The notes beneath the pieces are model-generated. The model was given only the letters and a program-made list of their open reading frames with translations, did not search any database and had not been told where the DNA came from. A DNA stretch of 64,000 nt, taken from the NCBI RefSeq assembly GCF_000473105.1, contig NZ_KI421498.1, forward strand, positions 186,001 through 250,000. The letters are read 5' to 3'. Within the stretch, counting starts at the first letter, position 1, and each line of letters begins with the position of its first letter. This DNA comes from Phaeobacter inhibens DSM 16374. Its GTDB lineage: Bacteria; Pseudomonadota; Alphaproteobacteria; Rhodobacterales; Rhodobacteraceae. Below are positions 1 through 8,343 of this stretch, in pieces. The translations under genes and the position numbers were made by a program.

Positions 1-2
1 GG

Positions 3-863
3 CATCATGCCGCGTTGGTGCTCGCAGTGCTTGCGGCGGTGCTGCACGCGGTGTTTGGCGCTTTGCAAAAGGGGCGATACGATCCCTGGCTGTCGCGCGG
101 GGCAATTGATTTTTCCTACGGGATGATGGCGATGCCATTGGCGCTGTTCGTGGTGCCCTGGCCGGAACCACATATGTGGCCAATCTTTGCGGCCGTCTGG
201 GGGATCCATATGCTCTACAAGATCCTGCAGGGGCTGGCTTACAGTAAGGGCAGCTATACTGTGGTCTATCCAGTGGTGCGCGGCACCGGGCCGCTGTTCA
301 CAGTGATTGGCGCCACGGTGCTGTTCGATGAGCGGTTTACGGCGGTACAGTGGCTGGGGGTTGCTGTCTTGCTGGCAGGTATCTTTGGTCTGGCGCTCTA
401 CAACTTCCGCAATCTGACCAGCAATCGCGAGACACTTGGCAGTGCGTTGGCACTGGCTGTGGCCACCGGTGTCTTCGTGGCGCTTTATACCACTTATGAT
501 GCCTATGGCATCCGGGCGACTGCGGATCCTTTCACCTTTCTGGCGTGGTTTTTCTTCATCGATGGGCTGGCGATGCCGCCCTATGCCTACATGCGTTGGC
601 GCGCGATGGTGCCACGCCCTGACCCGGGCCCCTTGATGGCCAAGGGGCTGCTCGGAGGTGTGATCGCCTTCGGTTCCTTTGGGGCGGTGATGCTGGCCAC
701 GCGGCTGGACAAGGTGGGCGAAGCGGCGGTGTTGCGCGAGACATCGACCGTGTTTGCGGCCCTGATTGGCTGGCTGGTCCTGAAAGAGACGGTCGGTCCG
801 CGCCGGATTGCGCTGATGGCTTTGATCGCGCTGGGGGCCGTGATAGTGGAGATGGGCGGCTGA
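3..863 (+). CDS. EamA/DMT-family transporter (5'-partial)
   Basis: This is an integral inner-membrane protein of the drug/metabolite transporter superfamily, which exports or exchanges small metabolites. About ten hydrophobic segments are visible, arranged as the two EamA halves typical of the family. A conserved stretch near residues 75-95 (YTVVYPVVRGTGPLFTVIGA) marks the end of the first half, and the second half ends with an ETVGPRR-like motif before the last helix. The frame is open to the left edge of the window. A TTG at position 15 could initiate, but the frame upstream of it still reads like the first helix of the family, so I treat the gene as truncated at its 5' end. The substrate cannot be predicted. 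The family call is firm. Confidence 0.85.
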   Translation, partial: HHAALVLAVLAAVLHAVFGALQKGRYDPWLSRGAIDFSYGMMAMPLALFVVPWPEPHMWPIFAAVWGIHMLYKILQGLAYSKGSYTVVYPVVRGTGPLFTVIGATVLFDERFTAVQWLGVAVLLAGIFGLALYNFRNLTSNRETLGSALALAVATGVFVALYTTYDAYGIRATADPFTFLAWFFFIDGLAMPPYAYMRWRAMVPRPDPGPLMAKGLLGGVIAFGSFGAVMLATRLDKVGEAAVLRETSTVFAALIGWLVLKETVGPRRIALMALIALGAVIVEMGG

Positions 864-986
864 TCCGCTGGCCCTTCACCACCCTATGATGATCCGACAG
901 GTTGAAGACCAGAGGCAGGCAACCCAGATTTCGCAGAACAGACCGCGACCGCTGATCACGCACGGGCGCAACAGGCAGGAGATCCC

Positions 987-1601
987 ATGGCGGGCAAACC
1001 CATCAACCCAACCCTGAAACTGGCGCTGGAATACGGCCCGCTTGTTGCGTTCTTCGCAGGCTATCTGTGGTTGCGCGACGAGATGTTTGTGATTGGTGGC
1101 GAAGAGTACCGGGGGTTTATTATTGCCACCGCAGGCTTCATCCCGCTGATGATCCTCTCAAGTCTGGCGCTGTGGCGGCTCACCGGACATATCTCCAAGA
1201 TGCAGGTCGGCACGCTGATTATCGTGGTGCTGTTTGGCGGGCTGTCTGTCTGGTTCAATGATGAACGGTTTTTCAAGATGAAGCCAACGATCCTCTATGT
1301 GCTGCTGGGCGGTGCCTTGGCGATCGGTCTGATGCGGGGCGAAAGCTATCTTAAGGTGGCAATGGATGAGTTGATGCCGCTGCAGGATGCCGGCTGGATG
1401 ATCCTGACCCGGCGGCTGTGTTATTTCTTCTTTGCCCTGGCGGTGACCAATGAGCTGGTCTGGCGCAGCCTGAGCGAGGAAACCTGGGTCTATTTTAAGA
1501 CGTTTGGCCTGTCGTTGGCGATGTTTGCCTTCTTTATGACCCAGGCGCGGGTGTTTCAGGCCTATGCGCTGCCGGATGCAGAGGTCGATGAGGCCGAGTG
1601 A
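987..1601 (+). CDS. yciB: Inner membrane-spanning protein YciB / septation protein A (IspZ)
   Basis: A 204-residue protein with about five hydrophobic segments and the family pattern: an N-terminal KLALEYGPLVAFF, a WFNDERFFKMKPT motif near residue 90, and a conserved RRLCYFFFALAVTNELVWR segment near residue 145. YciB proteins act in the inner membrane in envelope integrity and septation, but their biochemical role is not settled. The ATG at 987 follows an AGGAG ribosome-binding site ten bases upstream, and the length is normal for the family. It is 123 bp downstream of the EamA gene, in the same direction, and could share its transcript. Confidence 0.92.
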   Translation: MAGKPINPTLKLALEYGPLVAFFAGYLWLRDEMFVIGGEEYRGFIIATAGFIPLMILSSLALWRLTGHISKMQVGTLIIVVLFGGLSVWFNDERFFKMKPTILYVLLGGALAIGLMRGESYLKVAMDELMPLQDAGWMILTRRLCYFFFALAVTNELVWRSLSEETWVYFKTFGLSLAMFAFFMTQARVFQAYALPDAEVDEAE

Positions 1602-1770
1602 GCGGGGCGTGCTGGTTTTCTAAGGACCACTGGGATGTCGGATGTCGCAGGCTTCTCGTCGTCTTTGAATTTAGGTCACGCGGGTGTGATGTAACACCGG
1701 GAACTGAAGGGCGCGCAGCGCCGCTGCAGACTTGACCAAACGGCGGTTTCGGCTTATCCGGAGCTTACAT

Positions 1771-1826
1771 ATCGTGGCGATTTGTTACCGGATTGCGGGC
1801 CACGTAAAACAATCCCGCTAAAGAGG
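1771..1826 (+). promoter_or_regulatory. SAM-II riboswitch (metA/metZ-type aptamer)
   Basis: The sequence matches the alphaproteobacterial SAM-II aptamer. P1 is CGTGGC (1773-1778) pairing with GCCACG (1799-1804), with the conserved GATTTG and CCGGATTGC between the arms. The pseudoknot is GCGGG (1795-1799) pairing with CCCGC (1814-1818), and the aptamer ends in the conserved CGCTAAA. SAM-II elements bind S-adenosylmethionine and repress methionine biosynthesis genes. This one lies 75-130 bp upstream of metZ and is followed directly by a terminator hairpin. Confidence 0.92.
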
Positions 1827-1840
1827 TCAGGATGTGAAGG

Positions 1841-1873
1841 ACCCCCTTTCGCTTGGCCGAACGGGGGTTTTTT
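1841..1873 (+). terminator. Intrinsic terminator, expression platform of the SAM-II riboswitch
   Basis: The hairpin has an outer stem ACCCCC (1841-1846) with GGGGGT (1863-1868) and an inner stem TTCG (1848-1851) with CGAA (1858-1861), then a run of six T residues (1868-1873). It lies between the SAM-II aptamer and the metZ ribosome-binding site. SAM-dependent premature termination is therefore the likely control mechanism; this is inferred from position. Confidence 0.8.
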
Positions 1874-1902
1874 AATGCGCAATACGCGCAAGGAGACATG
1901 AG

Positions 1903-3093
1903 ATGAGCGAGACCTGGAACAAGCGCACCAAACTGGTCCATAGCGGCACCCGGCGCAGCCAGTACAATGAGGTCAGCGAAGCGATCTACCTGACCCAGGG
2001 TTTTGTCTATGACACTGCCGAACAGGCCGAGGCGCGGTTTATCGAGACCGGCCCGGATGAATTCATCTATGCCCGCTACGGTAACCCCACGGTGGCCATG
2101 TTCGAGGAACGTATCGCCGCGCTGGAAGGGGCCGAGGACGCCTTTGCCACCGCATCGGGCATGGCGGCGGTCAATGGCGCGCTCACTTCGATGTTGAAGG
2201 CTGGCGACCATGTCGTGTCAGCCAAGGCGCTGTTTGGCTCCTGTCTTTATATCCTGGAAAATATCCTGACCCGCTATGGGGTTGAGGTGACTTTTGTTGA
2301 TGGCACCGATCTTGACGCTTGGCGGGCGGCGCTGCGGCCGGATACCAAGGCGGTGTTTTTCGAATCCATGTCCAATCCGACGCTGGAAGTGATCGATATT
2401 GCGGCGGTTACCGAACTGGCCCATGCGGTCGGCGCCACTGTGGTGGTGGATAACGTGTTCTCGACCCCGGTGTTTTCAAACGCCATCGAACAGGGCGCGG
2501 ATGTGGTGATTTACTCCGCCACCAAGCATATCGACGGGCAGGGCCGGGTCTTGGGGGGGGTCATTCTGGGCACGCGCGATTTTATCCGCGGCACCGTTGA
2601 GCCCTATATGAAACACACCGGCGGAAGCCTCAGCCCGTTCAATGCCTGGACGTTGCTGAAAGGGCTGGAGACGATTTCCCTGCGGGTGAATGCCCAGGCG
2701 GAGACCGCGCTGGAACTGGCACAGGCGCTGAGTGGTCATCCTGCCCTCAGTCGACTGATGTATCCTGGCCTGGAAGATCACGCCCAGCACGCGCTGGTCC
2801 AGCGACAACTGGGGGGCAAAGGCGGGACTGTGCTGTCTCTGGATCTGAAGGGCGGCAAGGATGCAGCCTTTCGGTTCCTGAACGCGCTGACCATCCCGGT
2901 GATTTCCAACAATCTGGGGGATGCGAAATCTATCGCCACCCACCCGGCCACCACCACCCATCAGCGATTGTCTGAGGAGTTGAAGTCCGAACTGGGTATC
3001 ACCCCGGGGCTGGTGCGGTTTTCCGTCGGGCTGGAGGATGCAGGTGATCTGATTGCGGATCTGACGCAGGCGCTTGCGGTGGCCGAGGGCTGA
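1903..3093 (+). CDS. metZ: O-succinylhomoserine sulfhydrylase
   Basis: A PLP-dependent enzyme of the Cys/Met metabolism family. It makes homocysteine from O-succinylhomoserine and sulfide in the cytoplasm. The 396 residues have the usual length. An ARYGNPT motif near residue 60, the SNPTLEVIDI motif near 155 and the PLP lysine in SATKHIDGQGRVLGG near residue 210 are all present. The ATG at 1903 follows AGGAGA at 1891-1896. An ATG at 1898 is out of frame and stops at once. The SAM-II riboswitch and terminator directly upstream agree with a methionine biosynthesis role. MetZ rather than cystathionine gamma-synthase is preferred because of the HIDGQGR stretch characteristic of alphaproteobacterial MetZ. 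Confidence 0.93.
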   Translation: MSETWNKRTKLVHSGTRRSQYNEVSEAIYLTQGFVYDTAEQAEARFIETGPDEFIYARYGNPTVAMFEERIAALEGAEDAFATASGMAAVNGALTSMLKAGDHVVSAKALFGSCLYILENILTRYGVEVTFVDGTDLDAWRAALRPDTKAVFFESMSNPTLEVIDIAAVTELAHAVGATVVVDNVFSTPVFSNAIEQGADVVIYSATKHIDGQGRVLGGVILGTRDFIRGTVEPYMKHTGGSLSPFNAWTLLKGLETISLRVNAQAETALELAQALSGHPALSRLMYPGLEDHAQHALVQRQLGGKGGTVLSLDLKGGKDAAFRFLNALTIPVISNNLGDAKSIATHPATTTHQRLSEELKSELGITPGLVRFSVGLEDAGDLIADLTQALAVAEG

Positions 3094-3302
3094 ATGCAGC
3101 GCTATCAGGACACGGTTGGGGCAGGGGGCATAGTGGGCTGCCTGCCTCGATCAGGAAGCGATCCTGAGTGATCTTGGGTCAATCGCCGGAAATACGCAAA
3201 ACACGACGCTTTTGAATGATCTGTTTTGCGATCTGCAGCGTAACAGACTAAAACCAATCCTGCTGCCTGATGAACGGGCAGCGTCAGCGGAGGTCTCTGT
3301 TC

Positions 3303-4406
3303 ATGAACTCTCACTCGCGTAATCTGACCAAGGCGCCTGATCGAGCAGATGCAGAGGATGCGCTCGACCTGTTGCGCAAATGGGCCAGCACGGCAACCGA
3401 GACCGAAATTGCCCAGTTGAACCCGGCGGTTGCAAGGCTTTTGCCGAACTCACCTGTTGGCAATTACCCCGATCTGTCGCGCCATTACCCTGAGGAGTTT
3501 GAGGCTGACAGCAGCTATCGTGCGACCCTGCCGGACCTGCAGAACGGCCCCTCCAGCCTGATCCGCGGGGCACATGAGCAGATCCAGCACGTCGGAATTT
3601 CCAACTTTCGTCTGCCGATTCGCTTTCATACCCGCGACAATGGCGATCTGACGCTGGAAACCAGCGTCACCGGCACCGTCAGTCTGGACGCCGACAAGAA
3701 GGGCATCAATATGTCCCGGATCATGCGGTCGTTCTACAAACATGCCGAGCGCACCTTCAGCTTTGAGGTGATGGAAGCGGCGCTGGACGATTATCTGACC
3801 GATCTGGAGAGCCTGGATGCGCGACTTCAGATGCGGTTTTCCTTTCCGGTGAAGATCGAAAGCCTGCGGTCGGGTCTGTCGGGCTATCAGTACTATGATA
3901 TCGCACTGGAAATCGTCGATCACGATGGCGAGCGGACGAAGATTATTCACCTCGACTATGTCTATTCCTCGACCTGCCCCTGTTCACTTGAGTTGAGCGA
4001 ACATGCGCGCAGCGCGCGGGGACAGCTGGCGACACCGCATTCGCAGCGCTCTGTTGCGCGGATATCGCTGGTGCAGGAACCGGGGGCTCCGGTTCTGTGG
4101 TTTGAAGATGTGATTGATCACTGCCGCCGCGCGGTGCCGACTGAAACGCAGGTGATGGTGAAACGTGAGGATGAACAGGCCTTTGCCGAGTTGAATGCGG
4201 CCAATCCGATCTTTGTGGAAGATGCCGCACGGCTGTTTTGCGAGGCGCTGCAATCGGACCCGCGGATTGGCGACTTCCGCGTGGTGGCCAGCCACCAGGA
4301 GAGCCTGCACAGCCACGACGCCATCAGCGTTCTGACACAAGGGCCGACATTTGCCGCGCGTAGCATCGACCCGAAGATGTTTGCGACCCTCATTCATCAG
4401 GGCTGA
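3303..4406 (+). CDS. folE2: GTP cyclohydrolase FolE2 (type IB)
   Basis: This enzyme converts GTP to 7,8-dihydroneopterin triphosphate, the first step of folate and other pterin pathways. FolE2 does not strictly need zinc, unlike FolE1. The 367-residue chain has an N-terminal extension of about 70 residues before the catalytic core, which begins around VGISNFRLPI. The metal-site cysteine region STCPCSLELSEH lies near residue 230 and is followed by the family HSQRSVARI motif. The ATG at 3303 was chosen over an in-frame ATG at 3270 because GCGGAGG at 3287-3293 is correctly spaced for 3303 only. The gene stands alone with its own terminator. I looked for a Zur operator upstream and did not recognise one. 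Confidence 0.93.
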   Translation: MNSHSRNLTKAPDRADAEDALDLLRKWASTATETEIAQLNPAVARLLPNSPVGNYPDLSRHYPEEFEADSSYRATLPDLQNGPSSLIRGAHEQIQHVGISNFRLPIRFHTRDNGDLTLETSVTGTVSLDADKKGINMSRIMRSFYKHAERTFSFEVMEAALDDYLTDLESLDARLQMRFSFPVKIESLRSGLSGYQYYDIALEIVDHDGERTKIIHLDYVYSSTCPCSLELSEHARSARGQLATPHSQRSVARISLVQEPGAPVLWFEDVIDHCRRAVPTETQVMVKREDEQAFAELNAANPIFVEDAARLFCEALQSDPRIGDFRVVASHQESLHSHDAISVLTQGPTFAARSIDPKMFATLIHQG

Positions 4407-4453
4407 GGCTGCCCGAGGCGGCACATCCGCGCCGGGCTTACCCTCTCAACTGC

Positions 4454-4484
4454 AACCGCCTGCCCATCCGGGCGGCGGTTTCTT
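4454..4484 (+). terminator. Terminator after folE2
   Basis: A near-perfect hairpin: AACCGCC (4454-4460) pairs with GGCGGTT (4474-4480), and GCCC (4462-4465) with GGGC (4470-4473), with an ATCC loop and one bulged T. A short TTCTT tract follows. It lies 48 bp after the folE2 stop. Confidence 0.8.
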
Positions 4485-4630
4485 GCGGTTTTCAACGGTC
4501 ATTTGCGTTGCGGCATTTTTTTGCTGCGTTGCGGCGATAATCGGCTAAACTTGCAACCTGAAGGGGTGCACGCTTTGCGGCTCCCATCGTCAGGAGGCCG
4601 CAAAAGCTGCCCGCCAAACAGGAGATGTTG

Positions 4631-5389
4631 ATGATCCCTCTACTCGACTTCACAGACCTTCCCCGAACCCCTGCTGCGCTGGCTGGCACGATTGTCGGAA
4701 ACCAGTTGCGGTTCTGGCGTGGCGCCATGACCCTGATGGGGGCGATGCCTGCAGCGCAGATGGCCCTGGCCCGCGAGGCGATGGCTGCGACCTCCAGTGC
4801 CACTGGCGTCAAGACAGCGTTGACGCCATCGGCCAGCAATAGGGTCGCAACGCCCGCGCCGGTGAAAGCAACGTCACCCGCCCGCCGCAAGGCCACCCGC
4901 AAACCGGCCCGTCCGGCGCAATCCGCAGCGATCAAAACGATCAAAAAATCTGCCCCGGCCCCGGTCACGACCACAGAGGCGGCGGCCCCAAAGGACACCA
5001 AGGCAGCAGAAACGCCTACCCGGGCCACCGCTGGCCAGAGTGGGTTTTCCAGCCAAAGAGCCACCAGCGGCGGCAGCGCTGTAAAGCCGACCGCATCGAC
5101 ACCCCCTGCTGCGAACACAGCCAGCCGCAAAACACCCCGTGCGCCGTCGAAACCGGCGCAGATGCCGGCCCCGCTTAAGTCATCCGCAGCCAAACCTGAG
5201 GCAAAGCCCGCTGCGTCCGATAGCCGACAGGTAGGTGTCAAACAGGCCGGAACCACCAGCGCGCAGGCCTTGATCGCGGGTCAGGCCGCAGGGGTGGCCC
5301 CAGGACAACAGGATACTGGCAAACAGGTCGCCGCCAAGCCTGCCGCTGCGAAGGCCAAATCTGCGCCAAAGGCACGGACAAAACAATAG
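4631..5389 (+). CDS. Lys/Ala/Pro-rich low-complexity protein of unknown function
   Basis: I do not recognise a family. The first 50 residues form a short, partly hydrophobic segment (LPRTPAALAGTIVGNQLRFW and following) that could be a small helical domain. The remaining 200 residues are a disordered tail of Ala, Lys, Pro, Thr and Ser with short AAPK/KPA-like repeats, resembling histone H1 tails or the tails of PHA-granule proteins such as PhaF. The start at 4631 is preferred because AGGAG (4620-4624) abuts the earlier ATG at 4625 but is six bases from 4631. A DNA-binding or granule-associated role is possible from composition only. It stands alone between folE2 and trkH. Confidence 0.7.
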   Translation: MIPLLDFTDLPRTPAALAGTIVGNQLRFWRGAMTLMGAMPAAQMALAREAMAATSSATGVKTALTPSASNRVATPAPVKATSPARRKATRKPARPAQSAAIKTIKKSAPAPVTTTEAAAPKDTKAAETPTRATAGQSGFSSQRATSGGSAVKPTASTPPAANTASRKTPRAPSKPAQMPAPLKSSAAKPEAKPAASDSRQVGVKQAGTTSAQALIAGQAAGVAPGQQDTGKQVAAKPAAAKAKSAPKARTKQ

Positions 5390-5394
5390 CGTCA

Positions 5395-5418
5395 GCGCGC
5401 CGGACGCGCGCATTCTCT
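5395..5418 (+). terminator. Possible weak terminator
   Basis: GCGCGC (5395-5400) and GCGCGC (5406-5411) can form a 6-bp GC hairpin just after the preceding stop codon, followed by ATTCTCTT. The T-tract is poor, so termination is uncertain. Confidence 0.35.
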
Positions 5419-5453
5419 TGACACTCTGCGCGAGGGAGGCCAACGCTGCGCCC

Positions 5454-6902
5454 ATGTTGGATCTGCGTCCGGTTGGATATGTCATTGGCCTGTTGGTGGC
5501 CATTCTTGGGGCGACCATGGTGTTTCCTCTGGCCGTCGATCTGTACGACGGACAGGGGGAGTGGCCGGTTTTTCTCGAAAGCGCGGTGATCACCATCCTT
5601 GGGGGCGGGCTGATTGCGCTGTCCTGTGCCAATGGGGTGCGTGAGGGGCTGACCATCCAGCAGACCTTTCTGCTGACCACACTGGTCTGGGTGGCGCTGC
5701 CGCTGTTTGGAGCCATCCCACTGATGCTGGGCGCCACCGAGCTGCGGTTTGTTGACGCGTTTTTCGAGGCGATGTCGGGACTCACAACCACCGGCTCCAC
5801 AGTGATTTCCGGTCTGGACGATCTGCCGCGCGGATTGCTGCTGTGGCGCGGCATTCTGCAATGGTTGGGCGGCATCGGAATTATTGTGGTCGCGATGGTA
5901 TTCCTGCCCGAGCTACGGGTCGGCGGCATGCAGATCTTTCGCTCCGAAGCCTTTGACACCATGGGGAAAATCTTGCCCCGCGCTCAGGCAATCGCGAAGC
6001 AGATTTCACTGATCTATGTGGGGCTGACCGTCGCCTGCATGGTGGTCTATATGCTGTTGGGGATGGAGCCGTTCGACGCGCTGGTCCATGCGCTGACCAC
6101 CTGTTCGACCGGCGGTTTTTCAAATTATGATGCGTCTTTTGGCACCTTCACCGGCGCACCCGAATATGCGGCATCAGTGTTCATGATCCTCGCGGCGCTG
6201 CCGTTCGTGCGCTACGTCCAGATGATCAACGGCCATTCCAAACCGCTGTTTCGTGACAGCCAGATCCAGGCGTTTCTGGCGACAATTGCCCTGTTGGTCG
6301 TGGTGACGGCCTGTGTGCTGGTCTACGTCTTTCCGCATCATCCGGAACAGGCCGTACGCGAAGCGCTGTTTAATATCACCTCGATCATTTCCGGCACCGG
6401 CTACGCCAGTGTCGACTATATGCAATGGGGCAGTTTTCTGGTCATGCTGTTCTTCTTCATCGGGCTGATCGGGGGCTGTGCTGGCTCCACCGCCTGTTCG
6501 GTAAAGATCTTCCGCTATCAGTTGCTGTTTGCGTCGATCCGGGTGCAGATCCAGCGGATCCATTCGCCGCATGGGGTGTTCGTGCCGCGCTATCAGGGGC
6601 GGGCGGTGGATACCGAGGTGCTGAGCTCGGTGATCTCCTTCTTTATGTTCTTTGTTGTCACGCTGGGGATTGTGGCCTGGGCGCTGGCGCTGACGGGGTT
6701 GGATTTCGTGACTGCGGTGTCTGGTGCTGCAACGGCTGTGGCCAATATCGGCCCCGGTCTCGGCGATCGGATTGGGCCTGCTGGCAATTTCGCGACGCTG
6801 AACGACGGGGCCAAGTGGATTCTGAGTGCGGCGATGCTGATCGGACGGCTGGAATTGATGGCCGTCTATGCCATTCTGACCATCCGGTTCTGGCGCAATT
6901 AG
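5454..6902 (+). CDS. trkH: Potassium uptake protein TrkH
   Basis: The membrane subunit of a Trk-type K+ uptake system, which needs TrkA for regulation. The 482 residues carry the four pore-loop repeats, each with its filter glycine: SGLTTTGST near residue 105, TTCSTGGFS near 210, ITSIISGTGYA near 310 and VANIGPGLG near 430. Multiple transmembrane helices surround these loops. The ATG at 5454 was chosen over an upstream in-frame TTG because homology begins there and a GAGGGAGG purine tract (5432-5439) precedes it, although the spacing is long. No trkA lies next to it. Confidence 0.92.
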   Translation: MLDLRPVGYVIGLLVAILGATMVFPLAVDLYDGQGEWPVFLESAVITILGGGLIALSCANGVREGLTIQQTFLLTTLVWVALPLFGAIPLMLGATELRFVDAFFEAMSGLTTTGSTVISGLDDLPRGLLLWRGILQWLGGIGIIVVAMVFLPELRVGGMQIFRSEAFDTMGKILPRAQAIAKQISLIYVGLTVACMVVYMLLGMEPFDALVHALTTCSTGGFSNYDASFGTFTGAPEYAASVFMILAALPFVRYVQMINGHSKPLFRDSQIQAFLATIALLVVVTACVLVYVFPHHPEQAVREALFNITSIISGTGYASVDYMQWGSFLVMLFFFIGLIGGCAGSTACSVKIFRYQLLFASIRVQIQRIHSPHGVFVPRYQGRAVDTEVLSSVISFFMFFVVTLGIVAWALALTGLDFVTAVSGAATAVANIGPGLGDRIGPAGNFATLNDGAKWILSAAMLIGRLELMAVYAILTIRFWRN

Positions 6903-7059
6903 GCAGATCGACCGCAATGGGAGGCTCCGGCGCATCAATATTGCGTGTTGCCCCTGCGTTTCTATGTGTATCGCTACAATCCGTAGGCTTGCCCTCTTGG
7001 GGCCGCTCGCATAAGAGGCGGGGAGTTGAAACCCGCAAGCGCACGGAGAGTTTTGCCCA

Positions 7060-8298
7060 ATGCCCGTTCTTGTGATGAAATTCGGCGGTACATCTGTCGC
7101 CAATCTGGACCGCATCCGCCGCGCCGCCAAACGCGTTGGTGTCGAAGTGGCCAAGGGTTACGACGTGATTGTGATCGTCTCTGCGATGTCGGGCAAGACC
7201 AATGAACTGGTCGGCTGGGTCAATGAGACCTCGCCGCTGTTTGATGCGCGCGAATATGATGCCGTTGTGTCCTCTGGCGAGAATGTGACCGCCGGGCTGA
7301 TGGCGCTGACCCTGCAGGAAATGGATGTCCCGGCGCGCAGCTGGCAGGGCTGGCAGGTGCCGCTGAAGACCACCAGCGCCCATAGCCAAGCGCGGATTGA
7401 GGAAATCCCGCCGGAAAACATCAACGCCAAGTTCGGCGAAGGTATGCGTGTGGCCGTTGTTGCGGGTTTTCAGGGCATCAGTCCCGAAGGCCGCATCACC
7501 ACGCTGGGCCGGGGGGGATCGGACACCACCGCCGTTGCTTTTGCTGCGGCGTTTGAGGCCGAGCGTTGCGATATCTACACCGATGTGGACGGGGTCTATA
7601 CCACCGACCCGCGGATTTGCGACAAGGCGCGCAAGCTGGATAAAATCGCCTTTGAGGAAATGCTGGAGCTGGCGTCGCTGGGCGCCAAGGTTTTGCAGAC
7701 CCGCTCGGTTGAGCTGGCGATGCGTTACAAGGTGAAACTGCGCGTGCTGTCCAGTTTCGAGGAACAATCGGACGAGGCCGGAACCCTGGTCTGCGACGAG
7801 GAGGAAATCATGGAATCCAATGTTGTGGCCGGTGTGGCCTATTCCCGTGACGAAGCCAAGCTGACCGTCCAATCGGTTGCCGACCGTCCCGGTATTGCGG
7901 CCCATATCTTCACCGCGCTGAGCGAAGCGGGCGTGAATGTGGATATGATCGTGCAGGATATCTCTGACGAGGGCCGCACCGATATGACCTTCTCCTGCCC
8001 GACCGATCAGGTTGCGCGCGCAGAACAGGCGCTGCAGGCGGTGAAGGAGAAGGGCGAGCTGAACTACGCAGAGCTACTGGCTGACCGCGACGTCGCCAAG
8101 GTTTCTGTGGTCGGGATCGGCATGCGTTCGCAATCTGGGGTTGCGGCGAAGATGTTCAAGGTGCTGTCGGATGAGGGCATCAATATCAAGGTGATCACCA
8201 CCTCCGAAATCAAGATTTCGGTGCTGATAGACCGGAAATACATGGAACTTGCGGTGCAAGCACTGCATGATGCGTTTGAATTGGACAAGGCGGCCTGA
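7060..8298 (+). CDS. lysC: Aspartate kinase
   Basis: This enzyme phosphorylates aspartate, the first committed step to lysine, threonine, methionine and diaminopimelate. The 412 residues start with the diagnostic KFGGTSV motif (residues 7-13). The kinase domain contains GRGGSDTTAVAFA near residue 150 and the DVDGVYTTDPR motif. Two C-terminal ACT domains (from about residue 270), including DISDEGRTDMTF and TTSEIKISVLI, provide allosteric feedback. It is transcribed separately from trkH across 157 bp in which I see no leader peptide or known riboswitch. ptsP follows 45 bp later. Confidence 0.95.
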   Translation: MPVLVMKFGGTSVANLDRIRRAAKRVGVEVAKGYDVIVIVSAMSGKTNELVGWVNETSPLFDAREYDAVVSSGENVTAGLMALTLQEMDVPARSWQGWQVPLKTTSAHSQARIEEIPPENINAKFGEGMRVAVVAGFQGISPEGRITTLGRGGSDTTAVAFAAAFEAERCDIYTDVDGVYTTDPRICDKARKLDKIAFEEMLELASLGAKVLQTRSVELAMRYKVKLRVLSSFEEQSDEAGTLVCDEEEIMESNVVAGVAYSRDEAKLTVQSVADRPGIAAHIFTALSEAGVNVDMIVQDISDEGRTDMTFSCPTDQVARAEQALQAVKEKGELNYAELLADRDVAKVSVVGIGMRSQSGVAAKMFKVLSDEGINIKVITTSEIKISVLIDRKYMELAVQALHDAFELDKAA

Positions 8299-8343
8299 TC
8301 TGGACCTGGCCGCCTGACACCGAAACCTGTGTGAACGGCCCCC

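Noticed and set aside
3094-3302. Possible Zur operator upstream of folE2, since folE2 is zinc-regulated in some bacteria.
   Set aside because: I could not find a convincing AT-rich dyad of the Zur type in the 209 bp upstream.
6903-7059. Possible attenuator or riboswitch before lysC.
   Set aside because: No leader peptide rich in Lys or Thr codons, no lysine-riboswitch motifs and no terminator hairpin were recognisable.
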